Assembly: GCF_007280555.1 (NCBI RefSeq) | Contig: NZ_VKDB01000007.1 | Coordinates: forward strand, 1-64,000 | Source of the DNA: Deinococcus detaillensis | GTDB taxonomy: Bacteria > Deinococcota > Deinococci > Deinococcales > Deinococcaceae | Length of the DNA: 64,000 bases | Reading direction: 5' to 3' | Part shown: piece by piece, positions 42,105 through 51,987 of the stretch | How positions within the stretch are numbered: position 1 is the first letter of the stretch | Layout: each line of letters starts with the position of its first letter | The notes under the pieces: model-generated | The model's database searches: none | What the model was told of the DNA's origin: nothing | The model's input: the letters and a program-made list of their open reading frames with translations, nothing else | Position numbers and translations under genes: made by a program

Positions 42105-43229
42105 TCAAGCCGAGTTGGCCGGCATCCGCAGCGCATCTTCCGGCGGGGTGTAGGGCAATTCCAGCGCGTCGGCCACGCCCTGAAAAGTCAGCTTGCCGTT
42201 CATGGTGTTCAGGCCTTTTTTCAGCGCCTCATTGCCCAGCAGCGCACTCACGCCGTGATCGGCCAGTTGCAGCGCAAACGGCAAAGTCTGGTTGGTCAGC
42301 GCGAAGGTGCTGGTGCGCGGCACGCCGCCGGGCATGTTGGCCACGCCGTAGTGGATGATGCCTTCTACCAAGTACACCGGATCGTCGTAAGTGGTGGGGC
42401 GAATGGTTTCCACGCAGCCACCCTGATCGACGGCCACGTCCACGATGACGCTGCCTTCTTGCATCAGCGGCAACATATCGCGGGTGACGAGGTGCGGAGC
42501 GCGGGCACCGGGAATCAGTACCCCGCCGATCAGCAGATCGGTTTCGGGCAGCAGGGCGCGGATATTGGCCTCACTGCTCATCATGGTGGTGAGTTTGCCG
42601 AAGAACACGTCGTCTAGGTAGGTCAAGCGGCGGTGCGAGACATCCAGGATGGTAACTTTCGCGCCGAGTCCCATCGCCATTTTGGCCGCGTTGGTGCCGA
42701 CCACGCCGCCGCCGATGATGACCACATGCCCCGCTTGCACGCCCGGCACGCCGCCGAGCAGCACGCCGCGCCCGCCCTGCGGCTTTTGGAGGTGGTAGGC
42801 TCCGGCCTGAACGCTGAGGCGTCCGGCGACTTCGCTCATCGGCGTCAGCAGCGGCAAGCTGCCGTCGCTGCTCTGCACGGTTTCGTAAGCGATTCCGGTG
42901 GTGCCGGAAGACAGCAGCGCCTCAGTGAGGGCGCGGTCAGCGGCGAGGTGCAGATAAGTAAACAGCAGCAAATCGGGGCGCAGGTAGCCGTACTCGGCTT
43001 CAATCGGCTCCTTGACTTTGACGACCATCTCGGCGGCCCACGCTTCGGCCACGCTGCCGAGTTCCGCGCCGGCATCACGGTAGTCTTGATCTTGGATGCC
43101 GCTGCCCACGCCCGCGCCGCGCTCCACGGTGACTTGGTGGCCGCGCCGCACCAGCATGCCCACGCCGCCGGGGGTGAGGGCCACGCGGTTTTCTTTAACC
43201 TTAATTTCCTTGGGAAGACCTATTTTCAT
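42105..43229 (-). CDS. ald: Alanine dehydrogenase
   Basis: Ald interconverts L-alanine and pyruvate plus ammonia with NAD. The 374-residue protein begins [20 protein letters not shown], the family opening. It has the conserved [15 protein letters not shown], the nucleotide-binding [18 protein letters not shown], and [14 protein letters not shown] near the end. ATG 43229 is set by AAGGAG 4 nt upstream. It lies back to back with an Lrp-type regulator gene, the classic arrangement for alanine-responsive control of ald. Confidence 0.96.
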   Translation of the reverse strand: MKIGLPKEIKVKENRVALTPGGVGMLVRRGHQVTVERGAGVGSGIQDQDYRDAGAELGSVAEAWAAEMVVKVKEPIEAEYGYLRPDLLLFTYLHLAADRALTEALLSSGTTGIAYETVQSSDGSLPLLTPMSEVAGRLSVQAGAYHLQKPQGGRGVLLGGVPGVQAGHVVIIGGGVVGTNAAKMAMGLGAKVTILDVSHRRLTYLDDVFFGKLTTMMSSEANIRALLPETDLLIGGVLIPGARAPHLVTRDMLPLMQEGSVIVDVAVDQGGCVETIRPTTYDDPVYLVEGIIHYGVANMPGGVPRTSTFALTNQTLPFALQLADHGVSALLGNEALKKGLNTMNGKLTFQGVADALELPYTPPEDALRMPANSA

Positions 43230-43376
43230 GACGCTCCTTAGCAGTGGCTCTACAGATTTCAACTTGAATGCGCCCTTATACTAATCTTCTCAGCGCTCCG
43301 AAGATTGCCGAAGATAGCCCAGAAATCAGGCGTTCTGGCAATATCATTGCGCCAAAATAAGCGCTAGACTTCAAAA

Positions 43377-43847
43377 ATGTCTCAAGCCGAACTTGACGCC
43401 GTAGATCGCCGCATTTTGGGTATTTTGCAGCGCGACGGGCGCATCGCCAACACCGAACTCGCCGACGAGGTGGGCCTGACGCCTGCGCCCACGCTGCGGC
43501 GGGTGCGCAGGCTGGAGGAAGAAGGCATCATCCGGCGCTACGTGGCTCTGCTCGACCCCAAAAAAGTCGGGCGCGACCTGACGGTATTCGTGAATGTCAG
43601 CCTCGATAAGCAAACCAAGCCCGGCTTTCAGACGTTTGCCGAGCACATGAGCCGCCGCCCCGAAGTGCTGGAATGCTACCTCTGTTTGGGCGAGAGCGAC
43701 TTTCTCTTAAAAGTCTGCGTACCGGATCTGGACGCTTACCAACGCTTTTTGGTGGACGTGCTGGCGGCCATTCCGGGCGTCAGAAATACCAACAGCACCA
43801 TCATCGTCAAGCATGAAAAGAGCACGACCAGTTTGCCGCTGGACTGA
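43377..43847 (+). CDS. Lrp/AsnC-family regulator, likely controlling ald
   Basis: The 156-residue protein has the N-terminal helix-turn-helix (LDAVDRRILGILQRDGRIANTELADEVGLTPAPTLRRVRRLEEEGII in landmarks DRRILGILQRDGR and GLTPAPTLRRVRRL) and a C-terminal RAM domain (VFVNVSLDK ... VLECYLCLGESDFLLKVCVPDLDAYQRF). Its divergent position to ald, with a 147-bp shared region, suggests it senses alanine or another amino acid and controls ald. TAGACT lies 6 nt before the ATG (leaderless). Confidence 0.93.
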   Translation: MSQAELDAVDRRILGILQRDGRIANTELADEVGLTPAPTLRRVRRLEEEGIIRRYVALLDPKKVGRDLTVFVNVSLDKQTKPGFQTFAEHMSRRPEVLECYLCLGESDFLLKVCVPDLDAYQRFLVDVLAAIPGVRNTNSTIIVKHEKSTTSLPLD

Positions 43848-43916
43848 GCGCACTCAGGTTCAGGCGGTCTGCTCCAGTCAGGGTTGTGGCAGAGGTTCGG
43901 CGCTACACTGCTGGGC

Positions 43917-44354
43917 GTGTCATGTGTCTTGAGGGCCGTTGGAGCCGAATTTGAAGTCGACGCTTTTTTGCGGCGCAGCCGATTTTCACCGCTGAAAGTC
44001 TGGCGGCGCGGCGACCGGGTCAGCGCCAAATCCGCCGACGAAACCGGGGCGGCCTCCCCAAAGCATGGGCAATCCGGCTTCGCGGCGCTGGCCAGTGCGG
44101 CTTCGTTCCGCAAGACAGCGCAGCAAGTCAGCGACGCGACTTTTTTTCTGCGGCGGCACGAAGCGGCCCTCTCGGCGCTGGCCGATTGTCCTGGCGTGGA
44201 AGCGATTTTGCTGGATTTCGGCATCGAAGACTGCCCGCTGCACTGGAAAAAAGATGAAACCCAAACCAGTTACTTTCCGCCGGAATTGCTGGTGCTGATG
44301 GCCAAGCTGCGCATCGGTTTGGTGGTCACGCGCTACCCCGAAACCGCCGACTGA
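43917..44354 (+). CDS. Hypothetical protein, possibly DUF4279-like
   Basis: I choose GTG 43917, since TACACT lies 7 nt before it; the product has 145 residues. The opening LRAVGAEFEVDAFLRRSRFSPLKVWRRGD and the later GVEAILLDFGIED followed by YFPPELLVLMAKLRIGLVVTRYP recall the DUF4279 pattern (a strand, a ..DV..FL.. helix, and an end with FPPELL), but I am not certain. It appears cytoplasmic. It follows the Lrp gene by 70 nt and may be independent. Confidence 0.6.
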   Translation: MSCVLRAVGAEFEVDAFLRRSRFSPLKVWRRGDRVSAKSADETGAASPKHGQSGFAALASAASFRKTAQQVSDATFFLRRHEAALSALADCPGVEAILLDFGIEDCPLHWKKDETQTSYFPPELLVLMAKLRIGLVVTRYPETAD

Positions 44355-44413
44355 AGTTGTGGCGGGGGCGCTGGGGACACCCATCCCACGCCGGAGGCCT
44401 AGAGTAAGGCCTC

Positions 44414-44998
44414 ATGAAGTGGTTAACCGCTGCTCTCCTTTCCGTCGCCGCCGTGCTGGGCGGCTTGCTGCTCGTGCGCGGCAACACTGCCGAAGCTCTT
44501 GGCGGCACCGCCCTCGACCCCTCGCCAAGCATCAAAGCCATGCCGATGCTCGGCGACAACGGCCAGCCCGCCGATCTGGGCGGCCCCGCCGAGCAAGTCC
44601 GGCTGGTCTTTTTCGGCTTCACCCGCTGCCCGGATGTCTGCCCGCTGACGCTGGGGCGGCTCTCCAAGCTGTATGGGCAACTCAGCCCTGAGCAGCAGCG
44701 CAAATTGCGAGTCGAGCTGGTGAGCGTCGATCCTCAGCACGACTCGCCCAAAATCCTCAGAACGTATCTGGATAATTTTGACGCCAGCTTTCGCGGCCTG
44801 ACCGGCACACCCGCGCAGGCCAAAGCTGCCGCCAACGCCTTTTTCATTCTCAGCACCACTACGGGCGGCAATATCTTGCACGGCGATCAGGTGGCCGTGC
44901 TCGACCGCCAGGGCCGCTTCCGGCGCGTCTACAACAGCGAATCGCTGGGCAGCGGCGAACTGGCCAATGATCTGCCGCAGTTGCTGAAGGTGTACTGA
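44414..44998 (+). CDS. SCO1/SenC-family copper chaperone
   Basis: SCO proteins deliver copper to cytochrome c oxidase. The 194-residue protein has an N-terminal membrane anchor (MKWLTAALLSVAAVLGGLLLV) and a thioredoxin fold with the copper-binding CPDVC motif in FFGFTRCPDVCPLTLG and the distal His in NILHGDQVAVLD. TAGAGT lies 8 nt before the ATG. It is not linked to oxidase genes in this window. Confidence 0.93.
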   Translation: MKWLTAALLSVAAVLGGLLLVRGNTAEALGGTALDPSPSIKAMPMLGDNGQPADLGGPAEQVRLVFFGFTRCPDVCPLTLGRLSKLYGQLSPEQQRKLRVELVSVDPQHDSPKILRTYLDNFDASFRGLTGTPAQAKAAANAFFILSTTTGGNILHGDQVAVLDRQGRFRRVYNSESLGSGELANDLPQLLKVY

Positions 44999-45041
44999 GC
45001 GAGCGGCTAAAGGTGCAAATTTTCAAACTGACCTCTCAACG

Positions 45042-45079
45042 AAAGCAGGCCACCCCTTCTGATGAGGGTGGCCTGCTTT
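45042..45079. terminator. Bidirectional intrinsic terminator
   Basis: AAAGCAGGCCACCC (45042-45055) pairs perfectly with GGGTGGCCTGCTTT (45066-45079), flanked by T-runs in both directions (TTTTTA on the plus strand). It serves the convergent SCO1 and M16 genes. Confidence 0.9.
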
Positions 45080-45104
45080 TTACTCTTTTAGAACGTATTG
45101 GGCG

Positions 45105-47900
45105 CTATTTCCCAGCCCCCGGCCCCGCCGTGACTTCCACGATGTTGTCGGGATCAAGCAACTCTTTGGCGGCCTGATTGACCGCTGCGGGCGTGACCGC
45201 GTTGATTTTGGCTTGATAGTCGGTCAGTTCGCTCAGCGGCAAACCGTCCGAGACGAGGCCGGTGAAGGTAGAGGCCAGCGCAGCGGGATTGGACAACCCG
45301 ACGATGTAACTGCTGAGCAGGCCGTTTTTGGAAGTGGCCACTTCGGTGGTGCTCAGGCCGTTGTCGCGGATATCTCTGAGGATATTGAGCGCTCCCTGGA
45401 TGGCCTTGTTGGTGTCTTTGGGATTGGTTTGCAGTGAAATGGTAAACGCGCCGGGCTGCTGAAGCGCCGCGAAGCCGCTGCTTACGCCGTAGGTCAGGCC
45501 CTCTTTGTCGCGCAGCTCGGTGCCGAGGCGGCTCGACAAAGTGCTACCGCCCAGCACGTCATTGAGCACCAGCGAGGCGTAGTAGCGCGGATCAGAGCGG
45601 GCAATGCTCTGGTATCCCAGATAGGTGACCGACTGCGTTTTGCCGGGCAAGTCGCCGCCCGCCGTGACGATGCCAGCAGGTTTGCCAATGACCGGGTACA
45701 CCACTTTGGGCGCGGGGCCAGCCGCTTTCCAATCGCCAAACTTCTGGTTCAGCAGGGCCTTGACGCTCGCCGGATCGAAGTTACCCACCAAGGTCAGCAC
45801 CGTGGCGTCGGGGCGGTAGTAGGTTTTGTAAAAGGTGGTGGCGTCTTGCTGGGTCAGTGCGCCGATGCTCTCAGGGCTGCTGAACACCTGCCAGGGATTG
45901 CCCGCCGGATACAGCGTTTTGCGGAAAATTTTGATGGCGACGCTGCCGGGGTCGTCGTTGGCCTGCACGGCTCCCTGCACGGCGCGGGCCTGCGAGCGCT
46001 TGAATTGATCGGCAGGAAAAGTGGCGTTTTGGAGGATATCGGAGAGCGCGGTGAGCAGCACCGGCAAGTCCTTGTCGCGGCTGGCCCCGCCGATCTGCAC
46101 CCCGAAGCGGTTGGCAACTGGCGCGAGTTGAGCGCCCACATCGTCGAGCAGCTTGGCCAGCGTCAGTTCGTCGCGGGACTTGGTGCCGGAGAGCAGGTTA
46201 CCCGCCACCAAGTCCACCAGTCCGGCTTTGGCGTCGGTGTCGAATTCGCGGCCCGCCTTGACGCTCGCCGCCAAGCTGACGGTGGGCGTCGAGGTGTCGC
46301 GCAGCAGCATCACCGTCATGCCGTTGGCGAGGGTGATTTTTTCTGGCAAAGTAATTTTGGCCTGTCCCGAAGGCGTAAATGCAGGCAAATACTTGGCAAC
46401 TTCGGCGGGGTCAACCGGCGGCCCGGCGTTAAAGGCTTCTTGGGTGGCTCCGCCCGCACTCGCGCCGCCGCCCGCGCCCGCTTCGGCTTTGATCGGCTCG
46501 AAGTAACCCACCGTGCGGCTGGCTTCTTGCAAGTACTTCTGGGCCACCCGCTGCACATCGGCGGGCGTGACTTTTTGCAGCGCCGCCAGAAACTTGTCGG
46601 TGTACTGGTAATCGCCGGCGGTGGTGGCGTCCATACCGAGGCTGGTGGCCTGCGCGTCGATCGAGCGGGTATCCAGCAAAGTACTGGTGCTGATGCTGGT
46701 TTTGGCCCGCGCAATTTCCTCGGCGCTGACGGGGGTGTTGCGGACGTCCGCCAGCGTGGACAGCAGGGCGGCGTCCAACTTGGCCAGCTCGGTATTGGGC
46801 GTGGGCGTGAAGTTGAACGAGTACCAACCGCCGCGCAAAAACTGATATGGCGCGGTTCCGCCGTCTGCGGCCAAACCCGACTCGAACAGCGCTTGATACA
46901 GCTTGCTGGTGCGCCCCGACAGCAGCACATAATCCAGCACCTTGAGGGCCGGAGCGTCGGGGCTGTTCACGTCCGGCAGCGGATAAACGGCGCTAAGCAG
47001 CGGCGTGGAACCCGCTTCCTTGAGGACAATCGGCGCTTTGGGCGGCGTCTTGCCGAGGGTGGCCTCGCTGCCGCCGGGCACCAGCGGAGCGCTGGACGCC
47101 ACCGGAGCGGTGCCCGCCTTGCCGAGCTTGCCGAACGCTGCCGTGATCTGCTGCATCATCTGCGGCGTGCTGAAATCGCCCACCACGATGAGGGTGGCGT
47201 ATTCGGGCGAGTAGTATTTTTGGTAATAGGAGCGCACTTCGTCGGCGGTAAAGCCCTCGATGTCTTTGCGGGTGCCGCCCACCGTCAGGCCGTAAGGAGA
47301 ACCGGGAAAGGCGGCGGCCTGCACGGCACTTTCCAAACGGTAAGCCGGATCGTTTTCGTCGCCTTCAATTTCGGAGAGCACCACGTTGCGCTCACTGTTC
47401 AGCGCCGCCGGATCGATTTTGGCGTTGACCATCCGGTCGGCTTCGAGTTGCAGCGCCGCGCCGGCTTTTTCGCGCTCCACCACTTCGTGATAAGCGGTCT
47501 GGTCGTAGTAGGTAAAGGCGTTGAAATCGGCTCCGAGTGCGCCGAGCAGGCGGCCAAACTGCACCGGCCTGTCGGTGGTGCCCTTGAACATCAGGTGCTC
47601 GAGTTGGTGGGCAATGCCGTTGACGCCGGGAGCTTCGTTACGCGAGCCGATTTTGTAAAACACCTGCACGCTGACCACCGGAGCGCCGCGCACTTCTTTG
47701 GTGAGCACGGTCAGGCCGTTGCTCAGCACGGTGCGCTTGACGTCGCGGGTCAGGCTAAATTCACTGCCCGCTGCCATAATCGGAGCGGGCTTGGGCGCGG
47801 CGGTGACAGGTGTACTGCTGCCCCCCACGACGGCGGCCAGCACCGTGGAAGTGGCGAGGGCGGCGCTCAGGGCAAAGGTTGCGCTCAGAACTCGTTTCAT
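45105..47900 (-). CDS. Exported two-domain M16 metallopeptidase
   Basis: ATG 47900 follows TTGGAGG and opens a signal peptide (MKRVLSATFALSAALATSTVLAA), giving 931 residues. The first M16 unit (about 50-480) has the inverted zinc motif HQLEHLMFKG and the downstream Glu region (LEADRMVNAKI..SERNVVLSEI). The second unit (about 510-930, MTVMLLRDTSTPTVSLAASVKAG) lacks HxxEH and is structural. The two halves form a clamshell as in pitrilysin-type enzymes. A Gly/Ala-rich linker joins them. It is probably a periplasmic peptidase for small peptides. Confidence 0.9.
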   Translation of the reverse strand: MKRVLSATFALSAALATSTVLAAVVGGSSTPVTAAPKPAPIMAAGSEFSLTRDVKRTVLSNGLTVLTKEVRGAPVVSVQVFYKIGSRNEAPGVNGIAHQLEHLMFKGTTDRPVQFGRLLGALGADFNAFTYYDQTAYHEVVEREKAGAALQLEADRMVNAKIDPAALNSERNVVLSEIEGDENDPAYRLESAVQAAAFPGSPYGLTVGGTRKDIEGFTADEVRSYYQKYYSPEYATLIVVGDFSTPQMMQQITAAFGKLGKAGTAPVASSAPLVPGGSEATLGKTPPKAPIVLKEAGSTPLLSAVYPLPDVNSPDAPALKVLDYVLLSGRTSKLYQALFESGLAADGGTAPYQFLRGGWYSFNFTPTPNTELAKLDAALLSTLADVRNTPVSAEEIARAKTSISTSTLLDTRSIDAQATSLGMDATTAGDYQYTDKFLAALQKVTPADVQRVAQKYLQEASRTVGYFEPIKAEAGAGGGASAGGATQEAFNAGPPVDPAEVAKYLPAFTPSGQAKITLPEKITLANGMTVMLLRDTSTPTVSLAASVKAGREFDTDAKAGLVDLVAGNLLSGTKSRDELTLAKLLDDVGAQLAPVANRFGVQIGGASRDKDLPVLLTALSDILQNATFPADQFKRSQARAVQGAVQANDDPGSVAIKIFRKTLYPAGNPWQVFSSPESIGALTQQDATTFYKTYYRPDATVLTLVGNFDPASVKALLNQKFGDWKAAGPAPKVVYPVIGKPAGIVTAGGDLPGKTQSVTYLGYQSIARSDPRYYASLVLNDVLGGSTLSSRLGTELRDKEGLTYGVSSGFAALQQPGAFTISLQTNPKDTNKAIQGALNILRDIRDNGLSTTEVATSKNGLLSSYIVGLSNPAALASTFTGLVSDGLPLSELTDYQAKINAVTPAAVNQAAKELLDPDNIVEVTAGPGAGK

Positions 47901-48116
47901 GAAGCCTCCAAAACTCGGATGGGATGGAAGAGAACAAAAAGAGGGACGCCCTAGCCTAGCGCCAAATCCCAAGCGCCCGGAACACGGCAAGGTGAAAGCA
48001 GGTTAAGGACTCTGGCACTGACCCAGTGGGTAAAGGCGCAACAGGGAAGCGGCATACACTTAAGGTGCACCGCTCAGATTGGAACCGTTCCCACCGCCTG
48101 CCGTTATGCTGGAAGA

Positions 48117-50372
48117 ATGACCAAGCCGCCTGAACGCGATGCTCTTTTGTCTGCCCCGACTCCTGCCGACCAGCCGGCGACCACGCCGACGCTTGAAGCC
48201 CAGCCCTACGAGATGACTCCCCAAGCCAAGCCGGTCAAAGCCAAGAAAGTTAAGGCACCGGCCAAAGCCGCCAAGCCGCGCCGCACCACTGCTGAGCTCC
48301 CTCTAACTGAATCTCTCCCTGAGCTGGGGGAAGTAACAGGCGGCCTCTCTCCTGACCCGCTGACCGCAGAACCCCAACCGCAAAAGCCCAAGGCCAGAGC
48401 AGAATCCAAAGCCAAGCCTAAAAAGGTCAAGGCAAAGGCAGTTCCGCAGCCAACCGAGAAAGCCGAGGAAACCGGCACCGAGCGTCCAGCCCCCCAGCCC
48501 GCACTCAGCGAAGCGGAGCAGCAGACCTTTGACATCCGCATGGAGCGCTACCAGAGTGACCTCGAAGGCAGCTTGCGGCGGGTCTACGGCGATCAGGTCG
48601 ACGCCATCTGGCCGCGCCTCGAAGCGCTGCTGAAACGCTCTTTTGGCGAGCGTCCCACCGAACTCCGGCGCTTGGACGAAGCCCGCTTGCTGCGCCCCGA
48701 TTGGCTGCAAGCGCCGGAGATGATCGGTTACGTGGCCTACGCCGACCGCTTCGCCGGAACGCTGAAGGGCGTCTCTGAGCACCTGAGTTACCTTGAAGAA
48801 TTGGGCATCAAGTACCTGCACCTGATGCCGCTCCTGAAGCCCAGAGCTGGAGAGAATGACGGTGGATACGCCGTGCAGGATTACAAAGCGGTGCGCGAAG
48901 ATCTGGGCAGCATGGCGGATTTGCGCTCTCTGGCCGGCGAGCTGCGGGCCAGGGGCATCAGCTTGGAACTCGACTTGGTGATGAACCACGTGGCCGAGGA
49001 ACACGACTGGGCCGTGAAAGCCAAGGCGGGATACGGCAATTACCGCGATTACTTTTTGATGTTCCCAAACCGAGAGCAGCCCGACCTTTACGAGCGCACC
49101 CTCCCCGAAGTCTTTCCTGACTTTGCGCCCGGCAATTTCACCTGGAACGAAGCGGCCCACAGTTGGGTTTGGACGACCTTCAACAGCTACCAGTGGGATC
49201 TGAACTGGGCCAACCCGAACATCTTTTTGGAATTCGTGGACATCATCTTGCATCTGGCCAATCAAGGCGTAGAAATCTTTAGACTCGACGCGATTGCTTT
49301 CATCTGGAAGCGGATGTGGACCGACTCGCAAAACCAGCCCGAAGTGCATGACCTGACCCGCGCACTGAGGGCCGCCGCCCGGATCGTGGCCCCGGCGGTG
49401 GCGTTCAAGGCCGAGGCGATTGTGGCTCCCGGCGACCTGATCGCTTATTTGGGGCAGCGCGACCACCACGGCAAAGTCTCGGACATGGCTTACCACAATT
49501 CGCTGATGGTGCAGCTGTGGAGCAGCTTAGCGAGCCGCAGCACCCGGCTGTTTGAGCAGGCCCTGCTGGCCTTTCCGCCTAAACCGACCAACACCACCTG
49601 GGGCATGTATGTGCGCTGCCACGACGACATCGGCTGGGCCATCAGCGACCATGACGCGGGGATGGCCGGAACGGTCGGCTGGGGCCACCGCGCTTTCCTG
49701 AGCGACTTTTACAGTGGTGAGGCAGCGGGCAGCTTTGCACGCGGTCAGGTTTTTCAGGCCAACCCGCGCACCGGAGATAGGCGCATCAGCGGCTCGGCGG
49801 CCAGCTTGGCGGGCTTGGAAGCCGCTGAAACCGGGGCCGAGGTGGAATCGGCACTGAGGCGTCTGCGCCTCTTGCACGCCGTCACCATCGGCTACGGCGG
49901 CGTGCCGCTGCTGTATATGGGCGACGAACTGGCGCTGATGAACGATTACAGCTACGCCAGCGCCCCCGAACACGCCTTAGATAACCGCTGGATGCACCGC
50001 CCGCAGATGGACTGGGACAAGACCGAGGAGCGGCGCGACCCCCAGACGAGCGCCGGGAAGATGTTTGCCGCGCTGCGAAGCTTGATTCAGGCCCGGCAGC
50101 ACTTGCCGCACCTGCACGCCAGCATCGAGTCGCGGGTCATCAAAAGTCCTAACGAGCATACTTTGCTGCTGCGCCGCACCCATCCGCAAGGCAATATGCT
50201 GGCCGTCTACAACTTCACAAATGAATTTCAGGCGCTGCCGGCCTGGGCACTGCGTGAGGTGGTCGGCGCTTATCCCCGCGACGCCATCAGCGGGCATGAG
50301 TGGAACCTCACCAATGAAGAAGTGGCTCTGGAGCCTTACGGGGCCTACTGGCTGATCGAGCAAGCGCACTGA
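48117..50372 (+). CDS. Amylosucrase-type GH13 enzyme with Lys/Pro/Ala-rich N-terminal extension
   Basis: Amylosucrase makes alpha-1,4-glucan from sucrose. The 751-residue protein has the GH13 core from about residue 110: [36 protein letters not shown], the nucleophile region [15 protein letters not shown], acid/base [10 protein letters not shown], and [25 protein letters not shown] and the 40-residue stretch after FIWKRM match amylosucrases rather than plain amylases. The first 105 residues form a Lys/Pro/Ala-rich, probably disordered extension absent from the roughly 640-residue homologues I know. TATGCT lies 6 nt before the ATG (leaderless). Confidence 0.9.
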   Translation: MTKPPERDALLSAPTPADQPATTPTLEAQPYEMTPQAKPVKAKKVKAPAKAAKPRRTTAELPLTESLPELGEVTGGLSPDPLTAEPQPQKPKARAESKAKPKKVKAKAVPQPTEKAEETGTERPAPQPALSEAEQQTFDIRMERYQSDLEGSLRRVYGDQVDAIWPRLEALLKRSFGERPTELRRLDEARLLRPDWLQAPEMIGYVAYADRFAGTLKGVSEHLSYLEELGIKYLHLMPLLKPRAGENDGGYAVQDYKAVREDLGSMADLRSLAGELRARGISLELDLVMNHVAEEHDWAVKAKAGYGNYRDYFLMFPNREQPDLYERTLPEVFPDFAPGNFTWNEAAHSWVWTTFNSYQWDLNWANPNIFLEFVDIILHLANQGVEIFRLDAIAFIWKRMWTDSQNQPEVHDLTRALRAAARIVAPAVAFKAEAIVAPGDLIAYLGQRDHHGKVSDMAYHNSLMVQLWSSLASRSTRLFEQALLAFPPKPTNTTWGMYVRCHDDIGWAISDHDAGMAGTVGWGHRAFLSDFYSGEAAGSFARGQVFQANPRTGDRRISGSAASLAGLEAAETGAEVESALRRLRLLHAVTIGYGGVPLLYMGDELALMNDYSYASAPEHALDNRWMHRPQMDWDKTEERRDPQTSAGKMFAALRSLIQARQHLPHLHASIESRVIKSPNEHTLLLRRTHPQGNMLAVYNFTNEFQALPAWALREVVGAYPRDAISGHEWNLTNEEVALEPYGAYWLIEQAH

Positions 50373-50390
50373 AAGCAAGCCCAACGCCAA

Positions 50391-50420
50391 GAGCGCGTCC
50401 AGCTTTGGGCGCGTTTTTTT
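50391..50420 (+). terminator. Intrinsic terminator after the amylosucrase gene
   Basis: GCGCGTCC (50393-50400) pairs with GGGCGCG (50407-50413) across AGCTTT, followed by seven T. Confidence 0.8.
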
Positions 50421-50499
50421 GGTTCCTCCACTTGGAGCGCGTGAGCAACGGTGGGGACGACTCGCATTTCTCAATGTATTTAGCGGCAAAATAGCGAGT

Positions 50500-50673
50500 A
50501 TGACCCGTAAACCGCTGAAGCTGCCCACCGCCGCCGTGCTGGAACTGGCGAAAGTGGCCACCGCCCGCCTAGGCGCACTGAGCAAAGATCCCAAAGTCCG
50601 CGAGGAAGCCGTGCACGTCGCCGACGCCTTGCAGCGCCTGATGCAGGCCATTCGGGCGTCCAAGCCGCGCTGA
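50500..50673 (+). CDS. Small basic hypothetical protein, 57 residues
   Basis: ATG 50500 starts MTRKPLKLPTAAVLELAK; the chain looks all-helical and basic (KVREEAVHVADALQRLMQAIRASK). CAAAAT lies 7 nt before the ATG and could serve as a leaderless -10 box. No ribosome binding site is seen. The amphipathic helix pattern and normal codon use make it more credible than a chance frame. Function unknown; it sits between the amylosucrase and fni genes. Confidence 0.5.
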   Translation: MTRKPLKLPTAAVLELAKVATARLGALSKDPKVREEAVHVADALQRLMQAIRASKPR

Positions 50674-50794
50674 GCGTGGTGTTCAGGCTACGGATAGGCG
50701 AAGCTTACGGCGGCAAATTGGACGGCAGGGCAGCTTCGCCAGAACTTTTAAGCGCTGCGGCGGCAAACGGGGCAACGAGGGCCCAGAACTGACC

Positions 50795-50983
50795 ATGCTC
50801 ATCACGGATCTCAACAACCCATTCGGCACGCCGATCACCGACCACGCTGGGCTGGTCTGCAACGTGTGGAGCGCAGGATTGGGCGAACCCAAAGAAGGCC
50901 ACTACGCTGAACACACCGACCACTCCGCGCTGCTGAGTCATAATTTTCAGCTCAGGCCAGTCCAGCCGGAGCCAAGCCAGTGA
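50795..50983 (+). CDS. Possible small ORF overlapping fni (62 residues)
   Basis: This frame runs from ATG 50795 to a TGA that overlaps the fni GTG as GTGA, the coupling seen elsewhere in this window. The sequence (MLITDLNNPFGTPITDHAG and on) belongs to no family I know. The reverse strand of the same stretch also has an open frame (50705-50941) whose residues look equally protein-like, so only one or neither is real. The overlap with fni tips me toward the plus strand. The rest of 50674-50979 shows nothing else. Confidence 0.3.
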   Translation: MLITDLNNPFGTPITDHAGLVCNVWSAGLGEPKEGHYAEHTDHSALLSHNFQLRPVQPEPSQ

Positions 50984-51987
50984 GCACCCTCGAAACCCGC
51001 AAGCTGCGCCACATTGAGGCCTGCCTGCGCCCAGAGAGCCAGTATCAGCGGGTCACGACCGGACTAGAAAATGTGGTGTGGCCTTATCATGCGCTGCCGG
51101 AACTGGATTTGGACGCGGTTGATCTGTCCACCACCTTTTTGGGGAAGCCCCTGCGAGCGCCCCTGCTGATCGGCGCGATGACCGGTGGGGCCGAGAAAGC
51201 GGCGCTGATCAACCGGCATCTGGCACAGGCGGCACAGCGCCTCGGCGTGGGGCTGATGCTGGGCAGTCAGCGGGTGATGCTGGAACACCCCGCCGCACTG
51301 AGCAGCTTCGAAGTACGCCCGTTTGCCCCCGACGTCTTGCTGATCGGCAATTTGGGCGCGGCGCAACTCCTTAAGGGTTACGGCGCGGATCAGATCACGC
51401 GGGCCATTGAGCTGATCGGCGCGGACGCCTTGGCCATTCACGCCAACCCCCTGCAAGAAGCCCTGCAACTCGGCGGAGATACCCACTGGGCCGGAATCGC
51501 GGCGCGGCTGAGCGAGGTGGTGGGGGCCGTGCCGTATCCGCTGCTGCTCAAAGAAGTCGGGCACGGTCTGAGCGCCGAGGTGGCCCGAATGGCGCTGGGC
51601 GCAGGACTGGCGGCGCTGGATGTGGCGGGCGCGGGCGGCACCAGTTGGGCGAGGGTAGAAGAACTGGTGCGCTGCGGCGAGGTGCGCACGCTGGATTTGT
51701 GCGAGATCGGCATTCCAACGGCTCAGGCGCTGCGTGAAGTTCGCGCCGCCGCGCCGCAGATCCCGCTGATCGCTTCGGGCGGCATTCGCACCGGACTCGA
51801 CGCCGCCAAGGCCCTGATGCTCGGCGCGGACGTGGTGGCAGTGGCGCGGCCTCTTCTGGAGCCTGCCCTCATCAGCGCCGAAGCGGTGGAGGCGTGGCTG
51901 GAGAAGTTCATTCACGAGTTGCGGGTGGCTTTGTTCGTGGGGGGCTTTAAGGACGTGGCGGCGGTGTCGGGCAAGTCAGCGGACTGA
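50980..51987 (+). CDS. fni: Type 2 isopentenyl-diphosphate delta-isomerase
   Basis: Fni (IDI-2) is the FMN- and NADPH-dependent enzyme that interconverts IPP and DMAPP. The 335-residue protein has the family patterns RKLRHIEACLRPESQYQ at the start, PLLIGAMTGG, LGSQRVMLEHP, DALAIHANPLQEALQLGGD, LLKEVGHGLS, GAGGTSWARVE and SGGIRTGLDAAKALMLGADVV. The GTG start at 50980 overlaps a small upstream frame. Together with ispG it feeds carotenoid and menaquinone synthesis. Its 3' end overlaps the convergent membrane protein gene by 76 bp. Confidence 0.95.
   Translation: MSTLETRKLRHIEACLRPESQYQRVTTGLENVVWPYHALPELDLDAVDLSTTFLGKPLRAPLLIGAMTGGAEKAALINRHLAQAAQRLGVGLMLGSQRVMLEHPAALSSFEVRPFAPDVLLIGNLGAAQLLKGYGADQITRAIELIGADALAIHANPLQEALQLGGDTHWAGIAARLSEVVGAVPYPLLLKEVGHGLSAEVARMALGAGLAALDVAGAGGTSWARVEELVRCGEVRTLDLCEIGIPTAQALREVRAAAPQIPLIASGGIRTGLDAAKALMLGADVVAVARPLLEPALISAEAVEAWLEKFIHELRVALFVGGFKDVAAVSGKSAD

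Noticed and set aside
45846..47954. 702-codon open frame antisense to the M16 peptidase
   Set aside because: A shadow frame of a high-GC gene, rich in Gly/Arg/His with no motif; the opposite strand has HxxEH and a signal peptide.
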